Shown here: positions 50,825 through 59,955 of the stretch, in pieces
How positions within the stretch are numbered: the stretch's first letter is position 1
Layout: each line of letters opens with the position of its first letter
From: Microbacterium testaceum
Lineage (GTDB): Bacteria; Actinomycetota; Actinomycetes; Actinomycetales; Microbacteriaceae
Reading direction: 5' to 3'
DNA: 64,000 bases
NCBI RefSeq assembly: GCF_003075375.1
Contig: NZ_QDFT01000008.1
Span: 36,736-100,735 of the forward strand
The notes under the pieces: model-generated
Told to the model about the DNA's origin: nothing
Databases searched by the model: none
The model's input: only the letters and a program-made list of their open reading frames with translations
Position numbers and translations under genes: made by a program

Positions 50825-52675
50825 ATGTGCGGAATCATCGGTTACGTGGGTCCTCGGCAGAGCCAGGACATCCTTCTCGCGGGGCTGTCGCGTCTGGAAT
50901 ACCGGGGGTACGACTCCGCCGGCATCGCCGTGATCGACGGCGACGGCGAGCTCGGAATGCGCAAGCGCGCGGGCAAGCTCGCGGTGCTGCGCGACGACCT
51001 CGAGGCCTCGCCCATGCCGAACGGCACGACCGGCATCGGCCACACCCGGTGGGCGACGCACGGCGGCCCGACCGACGCGAACGCCCACCCGCACCTGGCC
51101 GACGACGACAAGCTCGCCGTCATCCACAACGGCATCATCGAGAACTTCGCCGAACTCAAGAGCGAGCTCGTGGGCGAGGGCGTGGCCTTCCGCAGCGAGA
51201 CCGACACCGAGGTCGCGGCGGCCCTGATCGGTCGTGAGTACGCCCGGACGGGCGACCTCGTCGCCGCCTTCCGCGCCGTCGTGTCGCGACTCGAGGGGGC
51301 GTACACGCTCCTCGCCATGCACCAGGACCACCCGGGCCTGGTCGTCGGCGCCCGTCGCAACTCGCCGCTGGTGATCGGCCTGGGCGAGGGTGAGAACTTC
51401 CTCGGTTCCGACGTCGCCGCGTTCGTCGAGCACACCCGCAACGCCCTCGCGATCGGGCAGGACGAGATCGTCGCGATCACGCCCGAGGGCGTCGAGGTCA
51501 CCGACTTCTCGGGTGCTCCCGTCGAGGTCGAGGCGTTCGAGGTGACCTGGGACGCGTCGGCCGCCGAGAAGGGCGGATGGTCGTCGTTCATGGCCAAGGA
51601 GGTCTCGGAAGAGCCCGAGGCCGTCGCCAACACGATCCGCGGCCGCATCCACGAGGGTCGCGTCGAGATCCCCGAGCTCGACGGGATGGACGACTTCCTC
51701 GCCGACATCGACCGCATCCTGGTGATCGCGTGCGGCACGGCCGCTTACGCCGGCATGGTCGGCAAGTACGCGCTCGAGACGTGGACCCGCGTGCCCGTCG
51801 ACGTCGAGCTCGCCCACGAGTTCCGCTACCGCGACCCGGTGCTGACCGCGCGCACCCTGGTGGTCTCGATCAGCCAGTCGGGCGAGACCATGGACACCCT
51901 GATGGCGGTCAAGTACGCGCGCTCGCGCGGAGCCAAGACGCTGTCGATCTGCAACACGCAGGGCGCGACGATCCCGCGCGAGTCGGACGCGATCGTCTAC
52001 ACCCACGCCGGCCCCGAGGTCGCCGTGGCGTCGACCAAGGCCTTCGTCGCCCAGATCACCGCGCTCTATCTGCTGGCCCTGCACGTGGGCCGCGTGCGCG
52101 GCGCGGTCGACCCGGTCGTCGCCGTCGAGGCCGTCACAGAGCTCGAGTCCGTCCCCGGCAAGATCGCCCGCGTGCTCGAGACCGAGCAGGCGCGCATCGA
52201 GCAGCTCGCGCACTGGATGGCCGACACCCGCTCGGTGCTGTTCCTGGGCCGAAACGTCGGGTACCCGATCGCGCTCGAGGGGGCTCTCAAGCTCAAGGAG
52301 CTGGCGTACATCCACGCCGAGGGCTTCGCCGCGGGCGAGCTCAAGCACGGCCCCATCGCCCTCATCGAGCCCGGCCAGCCGGTGTTCGTCGTCGTGCCCT
52401 CGCCCCGCGGCTCGGGCGAGATGCACAAAAAGGTCGTCTCGAACATCGAAGAGATCCGCGCCCGCGGCGCCCGCGTGATCGCGATCGCCGAAGAGGGCGA
52501 CGTCGCCGTCCTCCCCGCCGCCGACGAGGTGCTGCGCATCCCGCTGGCCGCACCCCTGTTCGAGCCGCTGCTGGCCGTCGTTCCGCTGCACATCTTCGCG
52601 ATGGGCCTGGCCGAGGCGAAGGGTCTCGACGTCGACCAGCCGCGCAACCTCGCGAAGTCGGTGACGGTCGAGTAA
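50825..52675 (+). CDS. glmS: Glutamine-fructose-6-phosphate aminotransferase (isomerizing)
   Basis: A 616-residue cytoplasmic enzyme making glucosamine-6-phosphate. Cys2 at the N-terminus (CGIIGYVGPRQSQDILLAGL) is the glutaminase nucleophile. HTRWATHGGPTDANAHPH is the glutamine-binding loop; two SIS isomerase domains follow (ACGTAAYAGMVGK..., SISQSGETMDT, ending LAKSVTVE). ATG 50825 exposes Cys after Met removal. It supplies the substrate for glmM. A single-gene unit closed by the hairpin at 52691. Confidence 0.97.
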   Translation: MCGIIGYVGPRQSQDILLAGLSRLEYRGYDSAGIAVIDGDGELGMRKRAGKLAVLRDDLEASPMPNGTTGIGHTRWATHGGPTDANAHPHLADDDKLAVIHNGIIENFAELKSELVGEGVAFRSETDTEVAAALIGREYARTGDLVAAFRAVVSRLEGAYTLLAMHQDHPGLVVGARRNSPLVIGLGEGENFLGSDVAAFVEHTRNALAIGQDEIVAITPEGVEVTDFSGAPVEVEAFEVTWDASAAEKGGWSSFMAKEVSEEPEAVANTIRGRIHEGRVEIPELDGMDDFLADIDRILVIACGTAAYAGMVGKYALETWTRVPVDVELAHEFRYRDPVLTARTLVVSISQSGETMDTLMAVKYARSRGAKTLSICNTQGATIPRESDAIVYTHAGPEVAVASTKAFVAQITALYLLALHVGRVRGAVDPVVAVEAVTELESVPGKIARVLETEQARIEQLAHWMADTRSVLFLGRNVGYPIALEGALKLKELAYIHAEGFAAGELKHGPIALIEPGQPVFVVVPSPRGSGEMHKKVVSNIEEIRARGARVIAIAEEGDVAVLPAADEVLRIPLAAPLFEPLLAVVPLHIFAMGLAEAKGLDVDQPRNLAKSVTVE

Positions 52676-52690
52676 GCGCATGGCGTTTCT

Positions 52691-52724
52691 GACGGGGTCG
52701 GATGCCACGGCATCCGGCCCCGTC
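52691..52724 (+). terminator. Terminator of glmS
   Basis: GACGGGGTCGGATGCC (52691-52706) pairs with GGCATCCGGCCCCGTC (52709-52724) with one G-T wobble; sterically the loop is CCACGG. It begins 16 bp past the stop. Confidence 0.7.
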
Positions 52725-52794
52725 GTCGTCCGTGACGCGGGCCGTCGATGTCGGTGCGCACGGGCAGAATGAAGGGGATGCCAGAGGAGGGCCC

Positions 52795-53187
52795 ATGATC
52801 GTCGGGATCGGCGTCGACCTGGTCGACGTTCCGCGGTTCGAGCAGCACCTCGCCCGCACGCCGCGCCTGCTGCCGCGGCTGTTCGCTCCGGGGGAGCGGG
52901 TGCTCAAGCCCCGCTCGCTGGCGGCCCGTTACGCGGCGAAAGAAGCGCTGATCAAGGCCCTCGGCGGGTCGGACGGCGTGCACTGGACCGACATCGAGGT
53001 CACCACCGAGCCCTCGGGCCGGCCCGCTTTCGCCCTGAGCGGAGAGACCGCGACGACGGTGGCCGCGCGCGGCATCACCGACCTGCACCTGTCGATGTCG
53101 CACGACGCGGGCCTGGCCACGGCGTACGTCATCGCCGAGGCGCAGGTGCCATCGGCATCCGTCCCGACCCGAGAGGACCCCGCATGA
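52795..53187 (+). CDS. acpS: Holo-[acyl-carrier-protein] synthase
   Basis: A 130-residue enzyme transferring phosphopantetheine from CoA to acyl carrier protein. MIVGIGVDLVDVPRFE with the metal Asp, FAPGE, and ARYAAKEALIKALGG with the second metal ligand Glu are diagnostic, and HLSMSHDAGLATAYVIAE closes the fold. AGGAGGGCCC precedes the ATG. It overlaps alr by 4 bp, and together they begin the acpS-alr-tsaE chain of coupled genes. Confidence 0.95.
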   Translation: MIVGIGVDLVDVPRFEQHLARTPRLLPRLFAPGERVLKPRSLAARYAAKEALIKALGGSDGVHWTDIEVTTEPSGRPAFALSGETATTVAARGITDLHLSMSHDAGLATAYVIAEAQVPSASVPTREDPA

Positions 53188-54305
53188 GGATGGCATCCGG
53201 AGTACTGCGCGAAGCGATCGTCGACGTCGACGCGATCGCCGAGAACGTCCGGCACCTGCGCCGGTTGACCGCGTCCGAGGTCATCGCCGTCGTCAAGGCC
53301 GACGGCTACGGGCACGGAGCCCATCGCGCCGCGGTCGCCGCCCTGCGGGGCGGGGCGGCGCGGATCGGCGTGTCGGACATCGACGAGGCGCTCGCGCTGC
53401 GACGTCAGGGCATCCGGGCGCCGCTGTTCGCCTGGCTGCACGCCCCCGGCGCCTCGTTCGCCGAGGCCGTGCACCACGACATCGAGCTCGGGATCTCGGA
53501 CCTCGACCAGCTGCTGCGCGCGGGAGCGGCCGCCGAGGGCGACCGACCCGCCGCGGTGCACCTCAAGATCGAGACGGGCCTGTCGCGCAACGGCATCGCC
53601 CCCGCCGACTGGCGCCAGGTGTTCTCGGAGGCGGCGCGGCTGGAGCGCATCGGGCGCGTGCGCGTGGTCGGACTGTTCTCGCACCTGTCCAACACGAGCC
53701 CCGACGACGATCGCGCGGCGCTGGCGCGTTTCGAAGAGGGCGTCGTCATCGCCGCAGCGGCCGGGCTCACCCCGCCGCTGCGCCACATCGCCGCGACGAA
53801 CGCCGCGATCGCGCTGCCCGAGGCGCGCCTGGGCTGCGTGCGCATCGGCATCGGTCTGTACGGCGTCTCGCCCTTCGACGACCGATCCGCCGCCGACCTG
53901 GGGCTGCGACCGGCGATGACCCTGCGCGGCGCCGTCGCGGCCGTGCGTCGCGTACCGGCCGGAACGGGGGTGTCGTACGGCTACGCCTACCGCACGGGCA
54001 GCGACACGACGCTCGCGCTCATCCCCCTGGGCTACGCCGACGGGGTGCCCCGCCAGGCGTCCGGCCGCGGTCCGGTGTCGATCAACGGCCGTCGCTTCAC
54101 CGTCGCCGGGCGGATCGCGATGGATCAGTTCGTGGTCGACGTGGGCGATCACCCCGTCGCGGTGGGCGACGAGGCCGTCCTCTTCGGCGATCCGACGTTG
54201 GGCGTGCCGTCGGCACGCGACTGGGCGGATGCCGCCGACACCATCGACTACGAGATCGTCACTCGCGTGGGTGCGCGCGTGCCCCGGCGAGAGGGGGGAG
54301 CATGA
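53184..54305 (+). CDS. alr: Alanine racemase
   Basis: A 373-residue PLP enzyme providing D-alanine for peptidoglycan. The PLP lysine is in AVVKADGYGHGAH near residue 40. RIGIGLYGVSPF and VAGRIAMDQFVVD with the PLP-phosphate contacts follow, and YGYAYRT contains the second-subunit catalytic tyrosine region. It overlaps acpS at its start and tsaE at its stop (ATGA). Full family length. Confidence 0.96.
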   Translation: MRMASGVLREAIVDVDAIAENVRHLRRLTASEVIAVVKADGYGHGAHRAAVAALRGGAARIGVSDIDEALALRRQGIRAPLFAWLHAPGASFAEAVHHDIELGISDLDQLLRAGAAAEGDRPAAVHLKIETGLSRNGIAPADWRQVFSEAARLERIGRVRVVGLFSHLSNTSPDDDRAALARFEEGVVIAAAAGLTPPLRHIAATNAAIALPEARLGCVRIGIGLYGVSPFDDRSAADLGLRPAMTLRGAVAAVRRVPAGTGVSYGYAYRTGSDTTLALIPLGYADGVPRQASGRGPVSINGRRFTVAGRIAMDQFVVDVGDHPVAVGDEAVLFGDPTLGVPSARDWADAADTIDYEIVTRVGARVPRREGGA

Positions 54306-54805
54306 GCGTTCCCGACGACCTGCTCGGAGAGCGCGTCATCGACGGCCCGGGCGACATGGAAGAACTCGGTCGCCTCATCGGCGCGGCGCTCGCCCCCGGT
54401 GACGTCGTGGTGCTGACCGGACCGCTCGGCGCCGGAAAGACGACCCTGACCCGCGGGATCGGAGAGGGACTCGGCATCCGCGGGCCCGTCCAGAGTCCCA
54501 CGTTCGTCATCGCGCGCACGCACCCCTCGCTCGTCGGGGGGACGCCGCTCGTCCACGTCGACGCCTACCGCCTCGGCGCGGCGGTCGAGCTGGACGACCT
54601 CGACATCGACGTCTCCGGGTCGGCGGTCATCGTCGAGTGGGGGCGCGGGGTCGCCGAACACCTCGCCGACAGCTGGTGGGAGATCGAGATCTCGCGTCAG
54701 ACCGGGGGGCGCGGGGTCGACAACGCGTGCGGCGAGATCGCGGTGCACACCGTCGAGCTCGACGCCGACGCCCCGCGCACGGTCACGATCTCGCGTCGTC
54801 CCTGA
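54302..54805 (+). CDS. tsaE: tRNA threonylcarbamoyladenosine ATPase subunit TsaE
   Basis: A 167-residue P-loop ATPase that energises t6A formation at position 37 of ANN-reading tRNAs with TsaB and TsaD. Walker A TGPLGAGKTTLTRG, QSPTFVIARTH and VHVDAYRLG are typical. IVEWGRGVAEHLAD matches the family's VEWxE motif, with Glu replaced by Gly but a downstream acidic residue present. It overlaps alr upstream. Its last 23 bp overlap a convergent hydrolase gene that separates it from tsaB. Confidence 0.94.
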   Translation: MSVPDDLLGERVIDGPGDMEELGRLIGAALAPGDVVVLTGPLGAGKTTLTRGIGEGLGIRGPVQSPTFVIARTHPSLVGGTPLVHVDAYRLGAAVELDDLDIDVSGSAVIVEWGRGVAEHLADSWWEIEISRQTGGRGVDNACGEIAVHTVELDADAPRTVTISRRP

Positions 54806-55745
54806 ACCGGCGGCCACTGCGCGGTCGGCTCCGGGCGTCCTGCCCGGCCCGCGCCGGGGCGCGGTGGGCAGCCCAGACCTCGCGCAGGGCGCGCAGGGCC
54901 GCCTCGGGCTGTTCGACGTGGGCGAAGTGCCCGCTGTCGGCGAGCACCCGGTCGTCGTAGTCGTGCATCAGACGCGTCCACTCGCGAGCGTCGCTGGCCG
55001 CCACGAAGACGTCGTGCTCTCCGCGCACCGAGCGCACCGGGCAGGCGATGCGGCGCCAGACCCCGTCGTCGTGCGAGCGCGCGGCCTTCGCCGCGGCGAG
55101 GAATGCCGAGGGGCGGATCTCGTCGGCGAGCGCGTCGGTCACCGACCGGTCGACGCCGTCGGGGTGGCGGAACAGGGGGCGCGCGAGTGCGTGCAACGCG
55201 CCCACGCGCCGCAGCGTCCGCAGCAGGGGACGAGCCACGGGCCCGAGCGCCTGCAGGATGCGCATCGCCCACACCATGCCCGCCAGCCACGGCAGGCGCA
55301 GCCCGCCGGCGACCGGGCGTCGGGTGACCGCGCGCGCTCCGGCTCCGCTGGGCGAGACGACGCCGACGGCGACGGTTTCGCGGGGGAACCGCGCTGCCAC
55401 ATCGAGCGCGATCACGCCGCCGAGGGAGTGACCCACGATCCGCCACCGCGGATACCCCAGAGCCCGGGCGACGGCCGCGATCGCCACCGCGAGATCGGCG
55501 GGATCGGGAACGGGTCCGGGCGTCTCGCCCCAGCCCGGCAGGTCGATCGCGACGATGTCCGACAGCGGGAGCCGCAGTCGGTCCGACGCCGCGATCAGCT
55601 GCTGCCACGTCCGCCACGACCCGGCGGCCCCGTGCAGCATGACCGTCGCCACGGGACTGCCCGACGCCCGGCCCGCACGCACGACGATCGGCCCCACCCC
55701 CGTGGGCACGACGACGCGGCGCAGGCCGAGGTCGGTGGCATCCAT
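54783..55745 (-). CDS. Alpha/beta hydrolase inserted antisense between tsaE and tsaB
   Basis: A 320-residue hydrolase. ATVMLHGAAGSWRTWQQLI holds the oxyanion strand; the nucleophile Ser is in VGHSLGGVIALDVA, the acid in VRGEHDVFV, and the His in ADSGHFAHVEQPE. The substrate is unknown. It is on the strand opposite to the tsa genes, overlaps tsaE by 23 bp at the 3' end and is divergent from tsaB, forming an insertion into an otherwise continuous conserved operon. The basic Arg-rich tail may be extra to the fold. Confidence 0.85.
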   Translation of the reverse strand: MDATDLGLRRVVVPTGVGPIVVRAGRASGSPVATVMLHGAAGSWRTWQQLIAASDRLRLPLSDIVAIDLPGWGETPGPVPDPADLAVAIAAVARALGYPRWRIVGHSLGGVIALDVAARFPRETVAVGVVSPSGAGARAVTRRPVAGGLRLPWLAGMVWAMRILQALGPVARPLLRTLRRVGALHALARPLFRHPDGVDRSVTDALADEIRPSAFLAAAKAARSHDDGVWRRIACPVRSVRGEHDVFVAASDAREWTRLMHDYDDRVLADSGHFAHVEQPEAALRALREVWAAHRAPARAGQDARSRPRSGRRFRDDARS

Positions 55746-55809
55746 GCCTCTTGTTCGGAGCGGAGGGGGTGGACGGATGCCGTGTCGGGGCGCCGACTAC
55801 CCTGGAAAC

Positions 55810-56442
55810 GTGATCATCGGCATCGACACCTCGCTCGGCACCGCCGTCGCGGCGATCGCGCGCGACGGAGAGGTGCTCGCGGACGAGCAGAGCTCCCACC
55901 CGCTCGGCCACGCCGAGGTCATCGGCGACCTGCTGCGCCGCGCCTCGGCCGTCGCCCCGACGCCCACGCACGTCGCGATCGGCATGGGACCGGGGCCGTT
56001 CACCGGGCTCCGCGTGGGCATCGCGACGGCGCGCGTGTACGCGCTCGGACGGGGCGTCCCCGCGGTGCCCGTGCCCAGCCACGACGGCGTGGCCCTGGGG
56101 CTGCTGCTGTCGGACGCCGTGATCGGCGCCGAGACGGGACGCTTCGCCGTCGTCACCGACGCGCGACGCCGGGAGTTCGCGTTCAGCGTCTACGAGGGCA
56201 TCGACGACGACGGGCTGCCGATCCGCGTGACCGACGCCGCGCTCAGCCCCCGCGACGACCTCGACGCGACCCTCGAGGCGGTGGGTGCCCGCCGCTACGA
56301 CGCGACGAGCGTGTCGGCGGCGATGATCGCGCTCGCCGCCGCTCGGGCGCTCGACGCCGGCCGCACCCTCGCGGGCACCGAGCCGCTGTACCTGCGCAGC
56401 CCCGACGTCGTCGCGGCGCACGCCCCGAAGCGGGTCAGCTGA
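55810..56442 (+). CDS. tsaB: tRNA threonylcarbamoyladenosine synthesis protein TsaB
   Basis: A 210-residue non-catalytic ASKHA-fold partner of TsaD. IIGIDTSLGTAVAAIARDG at the start, then THVAIGMGPGPFTGLRVGIA and FAVVTDARRREFAFSVY match the family. GTG 55810 follows a GGAAAC spacer. It needs its own promoter because a reverse-strand gene separates it from tsaE. The stop overlaps the ATG of rimI in the form TGATG. Confidence 0.94.
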   Translation: MIIGIDTSLGTAVAAIARDGEVLADEQSSHPLGHAEVIGDLLRRASAVAPTPTHVAIGMGPGPFTGLRVGIATARVYALGRGVPAVPVPSHDGVALGLLLSDAVIGAETGRFAVVTDARRREFAFSVYEGIDDDGLPIRVTDAALSPRDDLDATLEAVGARRYDATSVSAAMIALAAARALDAGRTLAGTEPLYLRSPDVVAAHAPKRVS

Positions 56443-56978
56443 TGACCACGCGCGCCGCGACCCCCGCCGACCTCGACGCCATCATGGCCCTCGAGCACGC
56501 CTCGTTCCCCACCGACGCCTGGAGCCCCGCGATGATGCGCGAGGAGCTCTCGTCGCCGCACGGCTTCTACGTCGTGGTCGAAGAGGCCGGGCGTCTCGTC
56601 GGCTACGCGGGTCTGCGCGCGGTGCGCGGGGCGCGGGATGCCGACATCCAGACGATCACGATCTCGGAGTCCGCGCGCGGGCGCGGGCGCGGACGGGCGC
56701 TGCTGGGCACCCTGCTCGACGAGGCCGTGGGTCGCGGCGTGCACGACGTCTTCCTCGAGGTGCGCGCCGACAACCCCGTCGCCCAGGCGCTCTACGCGTC
56801 CGAGGGCTTCGCCGAGGTGGGGCGCCGTCCCCGCTACTACCAGCCCGACGACGTCGACGCGATCGTGATGCAGCTCGACCTGCGCGGGTGGGTCGCCCGG
56901 CGGGGCGACGCCGCGACCGGCGATGACGCGCGCGGACCGATACCCGCTGATCCGACCGACGGAAAGGGATGGTGCTGA
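56442..56978 (+). CDS. rimI: Ribosomal protein S18-alanine N-acetyltransferase
   Basis: A 178-residue GNAT enzyme. [37 protein letters not shown], then the acetyl-CoA loop [18 protein letters not shown] and the tail [27 protein letters not shown] are typical of RimI. It acetylates the S18 N-terminus in other bacteria. The C-terminal 25 residues are polar and extra to the fold. It overlaps both tsaB and tsaD by TGATG junctions, so all three are translated together. Confidence 0.92.
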   Translation: MTTRAATPADLDAIMALEHASFPTDAWSPAMMREELSSPHGFYVVVEEAGRLVGYAGLRAVRGARDADIQTITISESARGRGRGRALLGTLLDEAVGRGVHDVFLEVRADNPVAQALYASEGFAEVGRRPRYYQPDDVDAIVMQLDLRGWVARRGDAATGDDARGPIPADPTDGKGWC

Positions 56979-58078
56979 TGGACGCGCCCCTCGTGCTGGG
57001 TATCGAGACCAGCTGCGACGAGACCGGCATCGGCATCGTTCGTGGACGCCGGCTGCTGAGCAACACCATCGCCTCGAGCATGGACGAGCACGCCCGCTAC
57101 GGCGGCGTCGTCCCCGAGGTCGCCGCGCGCGCCCACCTCGAGGCGCTGCAGCCCTCGATCGACGCGGCACTGGCCGAGGCGGGCGTCACACTCGCCGATC
57201 TCGATGCGGTCGCGGTGACCAGCGGCCCGGGGCTCGCGGGGGCCCTCATGGTCGGCGTCGGCGCGGCCAAGGGCCTCGCCGTGGCGCTCGACAAGCCGCT
57301 CTACGCCGTCAATCACCTCGTGGGCCACATCGCGGCCGACATCCTGGATGCCGACGCCGGAGAGCTCGAATACCCCACGGTCGCCCTGCTGGTCAGCGGG
57401 GGCCACACCTCTCTGCTGCTCGTGCGCGACCTGACCAGCGACGTCGAACTGCTCGGCGAGACGATGGACGACGCCGCCGGCGAAGCGTTCGACAAGGTCG
57501 CACGACTGCTCGGGCTGCCGTATCCCGGCGGGCCCGAGATCGACCGCGCGGCCGCCGAGGGCGACCCCACGGCGATCCGCTTCCCGCGGGGGCTGTCGCG
57601 GGCGTCGGACATGGCATCCCACCGCTACGACTTCTCGTTCTCGGGGCTGAAGACGGCCGTGGCCCGGTGGGTCGAACAGCACGAGGCCACAGCACAGCCC
57701 GTGCCGGTCGCCGACGTCGCGGCGTCGTTCCGCGAGGCGGTCGTCGACGTCCTCGTGACGAAGGCCCTCGACGCGTGCGCGCGCTACGGGGTGCCGCGGC
57801 TGCTGCTCGGCGGCGGCGTCATCGCGAACAAGCGCCTTCGCGACGTCGCACTCGAGAGGGCCGAGGCGGCCGGTGTCGCCGTGCGCATCCCCCCGCTACG
57901 GTTGTGCACCGACAACGGGGCGATGATCGCCGCGCTCGCGGCCGAACTCATCTCGTCGGGCCGGCGGCCGTCGACGCTCGCGTTCGGCGCCGACTCGACG
58001 CTGCCGGTCACCGAGATCCAGGTGGCCGAGGACGGGGATGCCGAGGCTCCTCGACCGCGCTCCGGCGGCGCCGCGTGA
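56978..58078 (+). CDS. tsaD: tRNA N6-adenosine threonylcarbamoyltransferase TsaD
   Basis: A 366-residue metalloenzyme, the catalytic subunit of t6A formation. [20 protein letters not shown] starts it. The iron-binding [10 protein letters not shown] and the later [12 protein letters not shown], with [11 protein letters not shown] and GLKTAVARW, are all present. ATG 56978 is preferred because it gives the same TGATG overlap as the tsaB-rimI junction and a normal N-terminus; ATG 56969 abuts the ribosome site. The stop overlaps the GTG of the next gene. Confidence 0.95.
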   Translation: MDAPLVLGIETSCDETGIGIVRGRRLLSNTIASSMDEHARYGGVVPEVAARAHLEALQPSIDAALAEAGVTLADLDAVAVTSGPGLAGALMVGVGAAKGLAVALDKPLYAVNHLVGHIAADILDADAGELEYPTVALLVSGGHTSLLLVRDLTSDVELLGETMDDAAGEAFDKVARLLGLPYPGGPEIDRAAAEGDPTAIRFPRGLSRASDMASHRYDFSFSGLKTAVARWVEQHEATAQPVPVADVAASFREAVVDVLVTKALDACARYGVPRLLLGGGVIANKRLRDVALERAEAAGVAVRIPPLRLCTDNGAMIAALAAELISSGRRPSTLAFGADSTLPVTEIQVAEDGDAEAPRPRSGGAA

Positions 58079-58530
58079 GCGAGCCGCTGCCGACGCGACG
58101 CACGCGCAAAGAGGCGGCGACGCCCCCGGTGCCCACCCTTCCGGCTGCGGAGGCCGCAGCTCTCGCCGCCGCGCTGCCCGAGGCGCCGACTTCAGCCGAC
58201 GCGTCCGACCCCGAACGCCTGCCGACCGCGCAGCTCGAGATGGCCGCGTTCGGCGACCACGTCATCCCCTACGTGCCGCCCGCGCCCCCGCCCCCGCGGT
58301 CGTTCGCTCCCTGGGCGCTCGCCGCGGCGATCATCGCCCTGCTGGCGGCCCTGTTCACCGGGTGGCTGGTGCCGCTCGGCGTGGTCGCCGCGGTGCTCGC
58401 GCTGGTCTCGCTGCGCCGGCCCCGCGACAATCGCACACTCGCCGGGTGGGCTCTCGCCCTCGCGCTGCTGTCGGTGGCGTTCAGTGCCGGATGGCTGATC
58501 TGGGGTTTCTCGCAGCTCGCGGTCGTCTAG
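58075..58530 (+). CDS. DUF4190-like membrane protein
   Basis: A 151-residue protein. A disordered Pro/Ala-rich, charged head (residues 1-75, including a [10 protein letters not shown] run) is followed by three hydrophobic helices ([33 protein letters not shown] and [20 protein letters not shown]). The layout resembles DUF4190-type small membrane proteins. GTG 58075 overlaps the tsaD stop, so it is the last gene of the tsa run. Its function is unknown. It converges with the methyltransferase gene 6 bp away. Confidence 0.65.
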   Translation: MSEPLPTRRTRKEAATPPVPTLPAAEAAALAAALPEAPTSADASDPERLPTAQLEMAAFGDHVIPYVPPAPPPPRSFAPWALAAAIIALLAALFTGWLVPLGVVAAVLALVSLRRPRDNRTLAGWALALALLSVAFSAGWLIWGFSQLAVV

Positions 58531-58536
58531 CCCCCG

Positions 58537-59724
58537 TCAGACGCGGTCGGCCAGCAGAGCGAGGCGCTTCGATCCCACGCGGGTGAGCAGGAGCGTCGCG
58601 GACTCGTCACCGCGCAGCGACAGCTTCTTGCGCAGCACTGCCGGGTCGACGTCGACGCCGCGCTTCTTGATCTCGAGCGTGCCGATGCCGCGTGCACGCA
58701 GCGCCTGGGCGAGCTTCTTGGGGTCGGCGGGCAGCTGCTCGCGCACCCGGAACGACGACACGAACGGGCTCGTCATCGCCGCGTCCGAGGTGAGGTAGGC
58801 GATCCCGGGGCTGAGCATGCCGGCATTCAGCGCCCTCGCGACCTCTCCGATCAGCCGGGCGCGGATGACGGCCCCGTCGGGTTCGTGCACGAATGCGCCG
58901 AGCTCGCGCGGCTCGGCGTCGGGGGTATCGGCCGGGGCGGTGAGCTCCCACGCCTCGCCGCCGCGCACGACGAGCGCCGCGCGGCGGACCGCCTCGCGCG
59001 CGAGCGCCCCCGACCACAGCACCAGCTCGATCGTCGACCCGTCGGCACTGATCCACTGGGCCTCGACGTCATCGGGGATCTGCGTGCGGTCGAAGCCCGG
59101 CCCGAGCTTCACGCCGCCGGGCACGCGGGAGATCAGGTCGAACACCCACTCGAGCGACGGGGACCACTCGTTCGAGGCCACCTGCCGCGTCTCGGAGTGA
59201 CCGGCCGTGCGGCGCGCGGGGTCGAGCCAGACGGCATCCATTCCGCTCAGATCCACCTCTTCGGCGCGCGCGTGCTGCACGGTCGCCGCGTCGGCGAAGG
59301 GAGCGAGGTTGTACGCCGCGATGGCGGCGGTCACCTCGTCGGCGTCGACCGCGTGCACCCGGATGCCGAGCCCGGCCAGGCCCAGGGCGTCGCCGCCGAT
59401 GCCGCAGCCGAGGTCGGCGACCCTTCCGATCCCGGCGTCGCGGAAGCGTCCCGCGTGACGTGCGGCGATCGGCAGGCGCGTCGCCTGCTCGAGGCCCGCG
59501 CGGGTGAAGAGCATGCGATCGGCGAACGCGCCGAACTTCGACGCCGCCCGGACGCGCAGGCGCGCCTGCCCCACCACGGCCGAGACGAGCGCGGGGGAGT
59601 GGCCCGCCGCGCGCAGCCGCGACACGACGCGGGCCGCGTCGTCGGTGGACTCGATGGGTCCCACGTCGTCGAGCAGGCGCAGCCCCTCGGGGGTCAGCAG
59701 GGCGGTGAGCTCGGCGGTGTCCAC
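58537..59724 (-). CDS. SAM-dependent methyltransferase with a THUMP-like C-terminal domain
   Basis: A 395-residue class I methyltransferase. The SAM motif I is RVADLGCGIGGDALGLAG and the acidic loop VHAVDADEVTAA; motif IV is AVWLDPARR (DPPY-like). The C-terminal 80 residues (LAQALRARGIGTLEIKKRGV) match the THUMP-like domain of actinobacterial relatives. A helical N-terminal domain precedes. The probable target is a nucleic acid, which is not proven. Divergent from the Asn-rich gene at 59956 across an unusual G/C-run region. Confidence 0.85.
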   Translation of the reverse strand: MDTAELTALLTPEGLRLLDDVGPIESTDDAARVVSRLRAAGHSPALVSAVVGQARLRVRAASKFGAFADRMLFTRAGLEQATRLPIAARHAGRFRDAGIGRVADLGCGIGGDALGLAGLGIRVHAVDADEVTAAIAAYNLAPFADAATVQHARAEEVDLSGMDAVWLDPARRTAGHSETRQVASNEWSPSLEWVFDLISRVPGGVKLGPGFDRTQIPDDVEAQWISADGSTIELVLWSGALAREAVRRAALVVRGGEAWELTAPADTPDAEPRELGAFVHEPDGAVIRARLIGEVARALNAGMLSPGIAYLTSDAAMTSPFVSSFRVREQLPADPKKLAQALRARGIGTLEIKKRGVDVDPAVLRKKLSLRGDESATLLLTRVGSKRLALLADRV

Positions 59725-59745
59725 CCGTCCAGCCTAGGTGGGAGG

Positions 59746-59780
59746 GGATGCCGTGCCCCGGCGTCGGGGGGACGGCATCC
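59746..59780. other. Hairpin in the divergent region
   Basis: GGATGCCGT (59746-59754) pairs with ACGGCATCC (59772-59780), and CCCC with GGGG inside. It lies 22 bp upstream of the methyltransferase start on the minus strand and 175 bp before the Asn-rich gene. Confidence 0.5.
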
Positions 59781-59782
59781 AC

Positions 59783-59876
59783 CCCCCTGCCGGGGGAACG
59801 GAACCCCGTACCTCCCCCCTCCCCCCGGACGAAACCCCGGGGTACCCCGAAAGCGATACCGGGGGTCCCCCCGATG
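59783..59876 (-). other. G-run-rich stretch with quadruplex potential
   Basis: On the minus strand this stretch contains several runs of four to six G, two of them separated by a single A (opposite CCCCCCTCCCCCC near 59813-59826). On the plus strand it contains GGGGTACCCC and CGGGGGTCCCCCCG palindromes. Such density is unlike any other gap in the window. It is not a gene. Confidence 0.5.
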
Positions 59877-59955
59877 TCGGAAACGCGGGCCGTTCCTAAT
59901 CTCGGAACTACGAACAGCACCTGCGGGCCGCGGCCCGAGAAATGGGATGGGAAAA

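Noticed and set aside
50633..52708. 691-codon minus-strand frame
   Set aside because: Antisense shadow of glmS with no ribosome site or recognisable motif.
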